Below, piece by piece: positions 1-7,182 of a stretch of 12,202 bases of DNA. The stretch is from Bacteroidota bacterium. Its GTDB lineage: Bacteria > Bacteroidota > Bacteroidia > Chitinophagales > Chitinophagaceae. A model generated the notes under the pieces. It was given only the letters and a program-made list of their open reading frames with translations, did no database searches and had not been told where the DNA came from. The stretch is from assembly GCA_947457085.1 (NCBI GenBank), contig CANGUS010000029.1, positions 1 to 12,202 of the forward strand. Direction: 5' to 3'. The position numbers and the translations under genes are program-made. Position 1 is the stretch's first letter. Every line of letters begins with the position of its first letter.

Positions 1-113
1 TTATTTTATAACACGCTAAAAAAATCATAAAACTGAGTACAAATACATATCAATATATTAAATATCAAAAAAATGTTGGACTTTTGGGTTACTAAATAGA
101 ATAAACGGTATTA

Positions 114-716
114 ATGGGTAGTAATTCTCAATTTAACATGAGTGATGAGTCTTTGATTAGTTCTTTGGCATGTGGTGACACAAAAGCTATCCAATACGTT
201 TATAAATCATTTTACCCTACAATAGAAAAAATGGTTTTTAAAATGAATGGATCGGTAGATGATGCATATGATATTTTTCAAGACAGTGTAACCATTGTTT
301 ATGAAAAAGCAAAAGCAGATGACTTGCATTTAACTTGTCAGTTTTCTACCTATATAGTTTCTGTTGCAAAAAATCTTTGGTTGAAAAAACTATCTAAAAA
401 CAAACGTCAATCTGTATCCGTTCTTTATGACGATATGGAAGAATCGGTGGCCGTTGATAGTGACATTACTCAATTTCTTGAATTTGAAAATAATGTAAAC
501 ATACTTCAAGATTGTTTTGCAAAAATTGGAGAACCTTGCAATACTTTATTAAAAGCATTTTATGTAGACAATAAAAGTATGCAAGAAATTGCGATCAATT
601 TTGGTTACACAAACACAGACAATGCTAAAACACAAAAATATAAGTGCCTCAATCGATTGAGAAAATTGTTTTTTAATAACAGTGAAAATGAAATTTTAAA
701 TGAACGGACCTATTAA
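114..716 (+). CDS. RNA polymerase sigma factor, sigma-70 family (ECF-like)
   Basis: This encodes a 200-residue ECF-type sigma factor that should direct RNA polymerase to a small regulon. The sigma-2 region spans roughly residues 26-98, including a DAYDIFQDSV segment near residues 50-59 and a conserved FSTYIVSVAKNLWLKKL stretch near 77-93. The sigma-4 helix-turn-helix region spans roughly 131-189 and ends in a basic helix (CLNRLRKLF). There is no other domain, as is usual for ECF factors. The chosen ATG gives an 8-residue extension before a second ATG at 138 (MSDESLI), where typical family members begin, so 138 is a real alternative. Neither start has a visible Shine-Dalgarno site, which is normal in Bacteroidota. 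A one-mismatch version of TAnnTTTG lies at 79-86. The 3' end overlaps the next gene by 17 nt, which implies translational coupling with its putative regulator. The target promoters cannot be told from this window. Confidence 0.9.
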   Translation: MGSNSQFNMSDESLISSLACGDTKAIQYVYKSFYPTIEKMVFKMNGSVDDAYDIFQDSVTIVYEKAKADDLHLTCQFSTYIVSVAKNLWLKKLSKNKRQSVSVLYDDMEESVAVDSDITQFLEFENNVNILQDCFAKIGEPCNTLLKAFYVDNKSMQEIAINFGYTNTDNAKTQKYKCLNRLRKLFFNNSENEILNERTY

Positions 717-1785
717 TACATACGAACTAATCGAAAAATATTGTCTTGATTTAATGGACGATCGAGAGAAACTTTTCTTTGAAATGGAAATTGAAAAAAA
801 TCCTGCATTGAAAAATGCTGTGCATGAACATAAAACTTTGATGCTATCTTTTGAGCACATGCAAGATCGTGATTTTATACATTCTACACTCGATCACATC
901 CACTCAAGCTCTCGTAGCAATACCGATGCAGTATTAAATCAACTAAAATTACATGTAAATAAATATTGGAAAACAGCATCCGTAGCAGCTTCTGTTGCTT
1001 TTATGGCATCTATTTTAACGTTTATGGTGGCTCGAAATGTTTACCAAAGAGACAATCGAAATTCTGTTATCCAATTAAAAGGTTATATTAACAATATTGA
1101 AAAAGAACAAAAAAAGATAAACAATGAAATTGCCAAAGTAAAAAAGAAAGTAACGCCTGTTCCTGTAGGTCCTTCCAAGTACACTGGAACTAGTTTTGCC
1201 TTGACTCAAAATGGCTATATTGTTACAAATTTTCACGTAATTGATGGATATTCTAAAATTTTTACATTTACGGCAGACAATGTAGGTCATCAAACGGAGG
1301 TTGTGGCTACAGATCCTGAAAATGATTTAGCAATATTAAAAATTACAGAATCAGATTTTAAATTTGACGCTAAAATACCTTACTCTATTAAAAAATCTAA
1401 TCCATCAATTGCACAACGAATTTATTCGCTTGGTTTTCCTAAAGAAGATATCGTTTATAACGAAGGTTATATAAGTTCTACTACTGGTTTCGAAGGAGAT
1501 AGCAGTCATTATCAATTAGAATTACCTTCTTCATCCGGTATGAGTGGATCACCGATTATTGATGAATCAGGAAATATTGTAGGAATTATTTCAGATAAAT
1601 TATCTCAATCTGAAGGGATTACTTTTGCCGTTAAATCGAAAGCATTAATCAATTTATTTAAAAAATTACCTAAAGATTTTAACAGCAACGAAATTGCTTC
1701 CAATCAAATAAAATCAGATTCAAGGTCGAATCAAATAAAAAAAATTCAACCGTTTGTATGTGTTGTTAAAGTATATAACGATTAA
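700..1785 (+). CDS. Membrane-anchored trypsin-like serine protease with an anti-sigma-like N-terminal head
   Basis: This 361-residue protein has three parts. Residues 1-90 are acidic and helical (TYELIEKYCLDLMDDREKLFF) and resemble the cytoplasmic head of Bacteroidota anti-sigma factors, without the zinc-binding His/Cys pattern. One transmembrane helix lies at about 93-111, followed by a charged, probably coiled stretch (about 125-150). Residues 160-320 form a chymotrypsin-fold protease domain of the HtrA/DegS kind. The apparent catalytic triad is complete: His179 (TNFHV), Asp209 (NDLAIL) and Ser282 (GMSGSP). No PDZ domain follows. The C-terminal tail (325-361) is short and polar and ends in a hydrophobic PFVCVVKVYN segment. 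The gene overlaps the sigma factor by 17 nt and is followed by a terminator, so the pair forms one transcript. I infer that the head binds the sigma factor and the protease faces the periplasm. The protease call is firm; the anti-sigma role rests on context and weak resemblance. Confidence 0.85.
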   Translation: MNGPINTYELIEKYCLDLMDDREKLFFEMEIEKNPALKNAVHEHKTLMLSFEHMQDRDFIHSTLDHIHSSSRSNTDAVLNQLKLHVNKYWKTASVAASVAFMASILTFMVARNVYQRDNRNSVIQLKGYINNIEKEQKKINNEIAKVKKKVTPVPVGPSKYTGTSFALTQNGYIVTNFHVIDGYSKIFTFTADNVGHQTEVVATDPENDLAILKITESDFKFDAKIPYSIKKSNPSIAQRIYSLGFPKEDIVYNEGYISSTTGFEGDSSHYQLELPSSSGMSGSPIIDESGNIVGIISDKLSQSEGITFAVKSKALINLFKKLPKDFNSNEIASNQIKSDSRSNQIKKIQPFVCVVKVYND

Positions 1786-1809
1786 TCAAAATATTCAAAT
1801 GATATATAT

Positions 1810-1834
1810 AAAAGCCCCTTTTAGGGCTTTTTTT
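1810..1834 (+). terminator. Rho-independent terminator after the sigma/protease pair
   Basis: A perfect 7-bp stem, AAAGCCC (1811-1817) with GGGCTTT (1824-1830), encloses a 6-nt loop and runs into a T tract ending at 1834. It lies 25 nt after the protease stop codon and closes the two-gene transcript. Confidence 0.9.
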
Positions 1835-1899
1835 AATTTAATACCTTGATAATAAATTAGTTGAGTAGTCGTGTTAAAAAACATACTGCACTGCCTCAC

Positions 1900-1927
1900 T
1901 TGAACTAATATCTCTTTCATATATTTG
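1900..1927 (+). promoter_or_regulatory. Bacteroidota-type promoter ahead of the small ORF and deacetylase
   Basis: TATATTTG at 1920-1927 matches the Bacteroidota -7 consensus TAnnTTTG exactly. A TTG at 1900-1902, 17 nt upstream, could serve as a short -33 element. Transcription would start only a few nucleotides before the ATG at 1939. The site lies downstream of the terminator, where a new transcript is expected. This is a motif match only. Confidence 0.5.
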
Positions 1928-1938
1928 CAGTATACTAT

Positions 1939-2109
1939 ATGAAAATAATATTTGATTTAATAGGATTTGTTGGTGATTCTAATGCAGAACGAATGGAAGT
2001 TTTCCATCCTGCATTTTCTATAAATGAAAATTTTGTTGATGTTGTTAGTATGATCAATATAGATTGTAAATTGGGTATTTATAGTTTCTTAATCAATACA
2101 ATGCTATAG
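1939..2109 (+). CDS. Unrecognised small ORF of 56 codons, upstream of and in frame with the deacetylase
   Basis: An open frame runs from ATG 1939 to TAG 2107-2109 and encodes 56 residues, starting MKIIFDLIGFVGDSNAERME and ending YSFLINTML. I do not recognise the sequence. It has no signal peptide, no obvious transmembrane helix and no metal-binding motif. It begins 11 nt after an exact TAnnTTTG element, so its leader would be very short. Its stop is separated from the deacetylase ATG (2113) by one AAA codon, and the two frames are the same, so the UAG alone divides them. It could be a real small protein, a leader peptide coupling translation to the next gene, or a chance ORF in a leader region. 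The placement favours function, but coding is unproven. Confidence 0.4.
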   Translation: MKIIFDLIGFVGDSNAERMEVFHPAFSINENFVDVVSMINIDCKLGIYSFLINTML

Positions 2110-2112
2110 AAA

Positions 2113-2742
2113 ATGAAAAACTATTTAATAAAAACACCTACTATTTTTAAAGCCATTTATAATCGATGTATTTGGCATATTACAGAGCATGCAAACAGTG
2201 TATATATTACATTTGACGATGGGCCTCATCCAGAAATAACACCATGGGTTTTAGCACAATTAAAACAATATAATGCCAAAGCTACGTTTTTTTGTATAGG
2301 TAAAAATGTAGTAGAATATCCCGAAATTTATCAACAAATAATTGATGAAGGGCACAGTGTGGGCAATCATACGCACAATCATTACAATGGCTGGAAGGTG
2401 TCTAATTCCATGTATTTTAAAAATATTAAAACGGCCAATGAAGTAATTCACTCAAACATGTTTCGTCCACCTTATGGAAGAATTACTTTAGCTCAAGCAA
2501 ATGGAATCAAACGCCTTTTACCTAAAAGTAAAATCATCATGTGGGATGTATTGAGTGGTGATTTTGATACAGAGTTAGCACCTAATGAGTGTTTAGAAAA
2601 TGTGATTTCAACCACTAAACCGGGTTCTATTATCGTTTTTCACGACAGTGCAAAGGCATTTGAAAGATTAGAATTTGCTTTGCCCAATTTTTTAAAATAT
2701 TGTCAACAAAATGGGTGGAATATGAAAAAATTAAATTTTTAA
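2113..2742 (+). CDS. Polysaccharide deacetylase family protein (CE4/NodB homology domain)
   Basis: This 209-residue protein is almost entirely one NodB homology domain, which removes N-acetyl groups from amino sugars in polymers such as peptidoglycan or chitin-like glycans using a divalent metal. All family motifs are present: TFDDGP at 33-38 with catalytic base and metal-ligand aspartates Asp35/Asp36; HxxxH metal ligands His86 and His90; RPPYG at 118-122; WDxxSGDFD at 144-152; and VFHD with His177 near the C-terminus. No signal peptide or membrane anchor precedes the domain. The start at 2113 gives the N-terminus expected for short Bacteroidota family members. The gene follows the small ORF by 3 nt and converges on the amidohydrolase gene with 32 nt between the stops. 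The actual substrate cannot be inferred. Confidence 0.93.
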   Translation: MKNYLIKTPTIFKAIYNRCIWHITEHANSVYITFDDGPHPEITPWVLAQLKQYNAKATFFCIGKNVVEYPEIYQQIIDEGHSVGNHTHNHYNGWKVSNSMYFKNIKTANEVIHSNMFRPPYGRITLAQANGIKRLLPKSKIIMWDVLSGDFDTELAPNECLENVISTTKPGSIIVFHDSAKAFERLEFALPNFLKYCQQNGWNMKKLNF

Positions 2743-2774
2743 AAGATTTTAGATTCGGAAATTCTGAATAGTTT

Positions 2775-3905
2775 CTATTTAATCCTGTTTATCTGATTCG
2801 CATGATTAACTACTACGATGCCGGGTCTTTTCCCAACTTCAAAACTGCCCAATTGCTCTTCGATGTCCAATGCTTTAGCGCCTACAGAAGTGATACTTTG
2901 TAAAAGTTTTTCCAATGGTATTTGAGGAAAATGTTGTTCAATTATTTTCATTTCTTCAAAAATATTTAATGTATGATTGGATGCTAAACTATCGGTTCCA
3001 AAAACAACTAGACAATTTTCATTGTACAATAATGCAGCATTGGGCAACGTATTTTCTATGTATAAATTCGCATTTGGGCATAGGCACCAAAATGTATTTG
3101 TATCCATCTTTTTAGTATAATCAATGTCTTCTTTTGAAGTAAATGTGTTGTGTACTAAAATTGAATTTTTAAAGCTTTGAAAATGCGAAAAATAACTTTG
3201 TAGAGAAGTTTTATTCGTTGCTTTCCATTCAGGCGTTATAGAAAAGGCAGAAGTGAAAAATTCTTTTATTGCACCCGTACCTTTTTCGAATAAATCATTT
3301 TCACTTGCTGTTTCTTGATTGTGGATTGTAACTACTTTTTGTGCAGATTCACTTATTATTTCTTCAATTAGTTTTTCTGTAACTGAATATGGAGCATGTA
3401 AAACAAGCGATGCTTTGGAATGTTTTTCAAATTCTTCTTGAATAGATTTTGCTTTCTCCACAATAGCTGTTGCATGATTTTCATCTAATCCAAAACATTC
3501 TACAAAAGTGTGGTAATAAATATTTTGTTGAATTTTAATGGCTAATGTATCTAACCCATTGCTGATGTCTCCCACTGCTACAATGCCATTTTGAAACATT
3601 TCATTTTCTGCTTTAATGATTTCTTCTTGTATAATAGCTGGAGAAAAATGGGTTCTTTTGGATACTATATTTTTTATAAATTCAACCAAGCCTGTTTTTT
3701 GGGGTAATTGATTTTTTAAATGTGAAAGCTCCAAATGACAATGGCAATTGATCATTCCTGGCATCAACATTCCATCGTAATGTATGGTTTTTTCATTTTT
3801 TTGATGAATAGAAAGAATAGTCCCTGCTTCATCAATACCGATTGCTAAGTGTGCTTCAAGAAACTGATACCCATCAAAAATTTTATCCGCACTGATGCTT
3901 TGCAT
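2775..3905 (-). CDS. Amidohydrolase family protein (COG0402, cytosine/SAH/aminofutalosine deaminase-like)
   Basis: This is a metal-dependent amidohydrolase of the deaminase/chlorohydrolase branch. Numbered from the ATG at 3905 (376 residues), the metal ligands are HCH (His55, His57) in a NCHCHLELS motif, then HAPYS with His170, HNQE with His195 and Glu198, HNT with His252, a CPNAN motif near 276-280, and GTDS with Asp305. These match family members that deaminate aminated heterocycles such as adenosine derivatives or aminofutalosine; the substrate cannot be told from sequence. An in-frame ATG at 3947 would add 14 residues and overlap the upstream lipoprotein gene by 32 nt. I prefer 3905 because the protein then begins MQSISADKIF, as relatives usually do, and sits 10 nt after the lipoprotein stop. 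The close spacing suggests co-transcription with the lipoprotein. Confidence 0.9.
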   Translation of the reverse strand: MQSISADKIFDGYQFLEAHLAIGIDEAGTILSIHQKNEKTIHYDGMLMPGMINCHCHLELSHLKNQLPQKTGLVEFIKNIVSKRTHFSPAIIQEEIIKAENEMFQNGIVAVGDISNGLDTLAIKIQQNIYYHTFVECFGLDENHATAIVEKAKSIQEEFEKHSKASLVLHAPYSVTEKLIEEIISESAQKVVTIHNQETASENDLFEKGTGAIKEFFTSAFSITPEWKATNKTSLQSYFSHFQSFKNSILVHNTFTSKEDIDYTKKMDTNTFWCLCPNANLYIENTLPNAALLYNENCLVVFGTDSLASNHTLNIFEEMKIIEQHFPQIPLEKLLQSITSVGAKALDIEEQLGSFEVGKRPGIVVVNHANQINRIK

Positions 3906-3915
3906 ATTACTTTTT

Positions 3916-5343
3916 TTATTGTGAAAGTCGAGGCTTTTTTGAATCATTCAATCGCAAATCAATTTTATTTTCCCAATTGGCTTTGATTGTAATTTCATTT
4001 GGAAAAAATTCAGTTATTTCAGGTTGGCTCTTTGTTGGAAATAAAGAACCCGTATCCCAAAATCCATTTTCATTTACATCCTGTAAAATACTAATTTGAT
4101 AGTTCCCTGGGTTTAATAGCGTGAAAGTAGAAACGCTATCCAACATTTTTTTTCGTTGAATCACTCTGTCATTTAATACAACAGCAATGAAATTATTTTT
4201 TTCAATTGTATGCTTGATTGTTAAAATTCCATAATCGCTTGTTCGCTTTGTTTTAAATAAAAAAGAGCCAGCTGGAGCTTTATTTAAACTGTCGTAAGCA
4301 AATCCTTTTTGTACTTCTAATTTGTACATTGCATCTTCGGTCCAATCTGTTTTTATCCAAATAATTTTTTTTGAAGAATCTAGTGCTATCCATGTAGATT
4401 CATCTAAAATATCATCTTGGTATAATCTTATTTTTAGCTGGTCAATTTTTTTAATAGGTGATGAAAACGTGATTTTTAAAGTATCATTTATTCCAAAAGT
4501 ACGTTTGGTTTTATTTAAAGTATCAACCGAAACCATATAGGTTAAACTATTGGCAACGGCTGATTTTTCTATCATTCCTCTTGTCGTTTTTTTAGAAGAA
4601 GTATCTGCATTTGTTTTTTCTAAAAAAGTATATAATTTGATTTTTAAAGATGTATCAGCAGGGTTGACATCGTCATTTGAAAATCCAATTTTTTCTCCAA
4701 TGGCGTCATATTTAAAATTAGCATTCACATCGTGCAATGCAAATATTTTAAAGTTCCTATTAGGTAAATTATTAAATTGAAACTCGCCAGATGATACTTT
4801 TTGAACATACAATGGTGCTTCTTTGATGATTGCTGAATCTCTGATAGAATTAGGATAAAGCAATACCCAAGCTGCTGTATCTGCTTTGCCTGTAAATGCT
4901 TCTATAACCTTGCCTTTTAAACTCAAGGAATCAAAATAACTGCCTGTAGAAAAAGTAAATCCAATATTTTTAGCAGGATTGCCCTCATGTAAATCTTGAA
5001 TAGCATTGCCAAGTGAAATTTGGTAGCTTGTATTTTTTTCTAACAAGGTATCGGCTAAATAAATAGTAACTGTTTTTTTATGACATGTAACAATCGGTTT
5101 ATTTTTTAGTAAGGGGGTTACCACCAATTGATTTTGAATATCTTTTAATTGAATAAATTCATCAAACTCAAATTGTATTTTTCCGCCTGTATAATTCAAC
5201 AATGAATCTTTTTCGGATCTATATTTCAACTTAGGTGCAGTCACATCTTTAGCACCACCGGTGGGCGCAGAAATATTAGCACATGAGTATAAAAATGTAC
5301 TTAAGAGTAGGATAAATATAATCTTTGTAAAAAGAATCTTCAT
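3916..5343 (-). CDS. Lipoprotein with SbsA/Big_5 Ig-like domains
   Basis: This 475-residue lipoprotein has a signal peptide with a lipobox ending at Cys21 (LYSC, followed by Ala). The next stretch, SAPTGGAKDVTAPKL (25-39), is characteristic of a Bacteroidota envelope lipoprotein family. Residues about 34-134 form a bacterial Ig-like (Big_5) domain, and a second similar beta-sandwich lies at roughly 265-367. Two turns with the pattern DVNxNxxxD (205-213 and 422-430) look like calcium-binding-style loops inside beta-sandwich segments. No catalytic motif is visible, so a structural or binding role in the outer membrane is likely. It probably heads an operon with the amidohydrolase gene. The function of this family is not known to me; the localisation call is firm. 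Confidence 0.9.
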   Translation of the reverse strand: MKILFTKIIFILLLSTFLYSCANISAPTGGAKDVTAPKLKYRSEKDSLLNYTGGKIQFEFDEFIQLKDIQNQLVVTPLLKNKPIVTCHKKTVTIYLADTLLEKNTSYQISLGNAIQDLHEGNPAKNIGFTFSTGSYFDSLSLKGKVIEAFTGKADTAAWVLLYPNSIRDSAIIKEAPLYVQKVSSGEFQFNNLPNRNFKIFALHDVNANFKYDAIGEKIGFSNDDVNPADTSLKIKLYTFLEKTNADTSSKKTTRGMIEKSAVANSLTYMVSVDTLNKTKRTFGINDTLKITFSSPIKKIDQLKIRLYQDDILDESTWIALDSSKKIIWIKTDWTEDAMYKLEVQKGFAYDSLNKAPAGSFLFKTKRTSDYGILTIKHTIEKNNFIAVVLNDRVIQRKKMLDSVSTFTLLNPGNYQISILQDVNENGFWDTGSLFPTKSQPEITEFFPNEITIKANWENKIDLRLNDSKKPRLSQ

Positions 5344-5424
5344 TTAAGTGCAATAATAGGAAGTATATTTTGAAGATGGTAGATTCTGATTCATCTAAAC
5401 ATTTTTTTAATGTTTAAAATCGTA

Positions 5425-6360
5425 TTATTTCAACACAAATAATATGATTTCATCCATCATTTTTTTAGAAATTGGTAATGTTGGGTTTTGATATGATGCA
5501 TAATTATCTTCTGCTTTTTCTGATGCTATCTCCGTCAACAAATGGTTCATATTAGTAACTAATATCAATTTTGAATTTGGATTGGCTTTGTTTAAGGCCA
5601 ATGCATTTTTTTCATCGACTTGCAAATCTTGTGTTCCATTTACAATAAGTATCGGACATTTTAATTTTTTAATTTCTTTGGTAGGGTTTAAAGTCATCCA
5701 TGATTTTAAAAAAGGTTGCACACTCGGTCTAAATAAAGACTCTAAACCCATCAAATCATTCGCTACATTTTTTCCTTGTTGCAAGCTGTCTATTTTAGCA
5801 TAAACAACATTTTTCATAGGACCTAATTTGTCTTTTAATTGCTCTTTTAATATTTCTGAAATTGGAAATCCACTCCCTGCAATGGATATGTATTTTTGGT
5901 TTTCTCTAACAGCCATCATGCCTACCAGAGAGCCCTCGCTGTGCCCTGCTATTGCTATTTTACTAAATCGTGTATCCGCTTCAAAATGAGCAATAATGGC
6001 TTTCGCATCATCAATCATGACTTCAAAATTTACATCTTCTTCCTTGAAGTTTTCAACCACACTTTTGCCGATCCCTCGTTTGTCATAACGGTAAGTGGCA
6101 ATTCCGTTTAAGGCAAATTGTGTAGCCATTTTTTTGTAGGCATCACTTTTAAAACCTTGACCATTGCAATTCCTATCTGTAGGGCCACTTCCAGCAATAA
6201 TAATGACGAGTGGAATCTTTGCGTTCGAATGGGCAGGCATAGTTAAGGTTCCTGATAAATTAACACCTTTTGCGGCAATACCCATTTCTAATTCATCAAA
6301 ACCATGTGCTAAAGATAAAAATGGAATGCAAATAAATAATAACAATAGTCTTTTTTTCAT
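5425..6360 (-). CDS. Exported alpha/beta hydrolase (serine esterase/peptidase-like)
   Basis: This 311-residue protein begins with a cleavable signal peptide (MKKRLLLLFICIPFLSLAHG), so it acts in the periplasm or outside the cell. The rest is one alpha/beta hydrolase domain. The nucleophile elbow is GHSEG at 139-143 with Ser141; the acid is probably Asp245 (NGTQD) and the base His273 (MNHLL). An oxyanion-type GSGPTDRN segment lies at 57-64 and RYDKRGIGKS at 91-100, both typical of COG1073-like hydrolases. These act on esters or small amides; the substrate is unknown. It is preceded by an exact TAnnTTTG match on the minus strand and followed by 81 nt before the lipoprotein start, so it may be a separate transcription unit or lead the next two genes. 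Confidence 0.92.
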   Translation of the reverse strand: MKKRLLLLFICIPFLSLAHGFDELEMGIAAKGVNLSGTLTMPAHSNAKIPLVIIIAGSGPTDRNCNGQGFKSDAYKKMATQFALNGIATYRYDKRGIGKSVVENFKEEDVNFEVMIDDAKAIIAHFEADTRFSKIAIAGHSEGSLVGMMAVRENQKYISIAGSGFPISEILKEQLKDKLGPMKNVVYAKIDSLQQGKNVANDLMGLESLFRPSVQPFLKSWMTLNPTKEIKKLKCPILIVNGTQDLQVDEKNALALNKANPNSKLILVTNMNHLLTEIASEKAEDNYASYQNPTLPISKKMMDEIILFVLK

Positions 6361-6364
6361 ATCT

Positions 6365-6372
6365 CAAAGATA
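6365..6372 (-). promoter_or_regulatory. TAnnTTTG (-7) element directly upstream of the alpha/beta hydrolase
   Basis: On the minus strand the sequence reads TATCTTTG, an exact match to the Bacteroidota -7 consensus, ending 4 nt before the ATG at 6360. No good -33 TTTG is seen at the usual distance. If used, the transcript would be leaderless or nearly so. It lies between the hydrolase and the terminator of the upstream operon, where a promoter is needed. Confidence 0.4.
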
Positions 6373-6460
6373 ATGAAAATTGTGGATTCATTATTTTTTA
6401 AAAGTCCAAAACCTGATACGATTCATCTTTCAAAGGTTTCTTCATTTTATGAGCTTCAAC

Positions 6461-6495
6461 AAATAAAAAAAGGATTTGAGGCAACTCAAATCCTT
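6461..6495 (-). terminator. Rho-independent terminator of the rsfS-ftsH-LUD operon
   Basis: Read on the minus strand, a perfect 11-bp stem (6485-6495 with 6470-6480) around a 4-nt loop is followed by a run of T (complement of the A tract at 6465-6470). It lies 22 nt past the LUD-domain gene stop. It is the strongest hairpin I found in the window. Confidence 0.92.
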
Positions 6496-6517
6496 CAATA
6501 AAATGATAATTTATTTT

Positions 6518-7168
6518 TTATTTTTTCCAGTTTTTGTCAATTAAAAAAACAAATACTTCTTTAGGTCCATGAACGCCTACTACCAAGGTTTTTTCAATGT
6601 CTGCTGTTCTACTAGGGCCAGTCGTTAAACTGATCATCGATGGAATTTCGTTGTTGTATTTTTCTTTCAATAATGCAGTGGCATTGGATATATTCCAAAC
6701 AAGTTGATTCGCAAAAGCAATGGTAATGTGTATAGGAGAGTATACTGGCAGTGCTCTTCCATATTCTTGTCCGGATGACAATATCACACTTCCAGTTCGA
6801 GCAACTAAACATTCACACAATGAGAGGCCAACTTCTATTTGACTCATGTCTTGCGATTCATTGATGAAATCCAATTGGTTTTCTTTGAATAATGCTTGCA
6901 AGAAAGCATCTTTTACATGAATCTGATTCCATTTCATGGCATCACGTAAGCTTTCTAATTGTTGAATCATTTCCGATTCATCAGCGCAATACACAAATTT
7001 GCCACCTAAGTTGCTAAACTCTTGAGCAAATTTTTCTTCGATACTGATTTCTTCAGAAACATAAAATTCTTCGTTTCTATCAGCAGCAGGAAAAGGCATA
7101 GGAAGACTATTTTCTTCCAATGATTTTCGAATGCTTCCTAAAATATTTTCTCTTGCTTGACTAGACAT
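6518..7168 (-). CDS. LUD domain protein (LutC/YkgG-like)
   Basis: This 216-residue protein belongs to the LUD superfamily, to which LutC of the lactate-utilisation LutABC complex also belongs. The family core is visible: GLSLCECLVARTGSVIL at about 114-130, and TTGPSRTADIEK at 182-193 followed by VVGVHGP at 196-202. The N-terminal 110 residues are less conserved but begin with SSQARENILGSIRK, a common opening for these proteins. The gene starts 14 nt after ftsH and is the last gene before a strong terminator. There are no lutA or lutB (iron-sulfur subunit) genes here, so participation in lactate oxidation is uncertain; the role of this solo copy is unknown. Confidence 0.9.
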   Translation of the reverse strand: MSSQARENILGSIRKSLEENSLPMPFPAADRNEEFYVSEEISIEEKFAQEFSNLGGKFVYCADESEMIQQLESLRDAMKWNQIHVKDAFLQALFKENQLDFINESQDMSQIEVGLSLCECLVARTGSVILSSGQEYGRALPVYSPIHITIAFANQLVWNISNATALLKEKYNNEIPSMISLTTGPSRTADIEKTLVVGVHGPKEVFVFLIDKNWKK

Positions 7169-7182
7169 TTCTACAATATTTT

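Noticed and set aside
2752..2770. Weak hairpin (ATTCGG/CTGAAT) between the convergent deacetylase and amidohydrolase genes
   Set aside because: Only about 6 bp with a G-T pair and no T run on either side; not supportable as a bidirectional terminator.
5396..5416. 8-bp inverted repeat TAAACATT/AATGTTTA between the hydrolase and lipoprotein genes
   Set aside because: It is almost pure A/T with no T tract on the minus strand after it, so it is not a convincing terminator; it could be chance.
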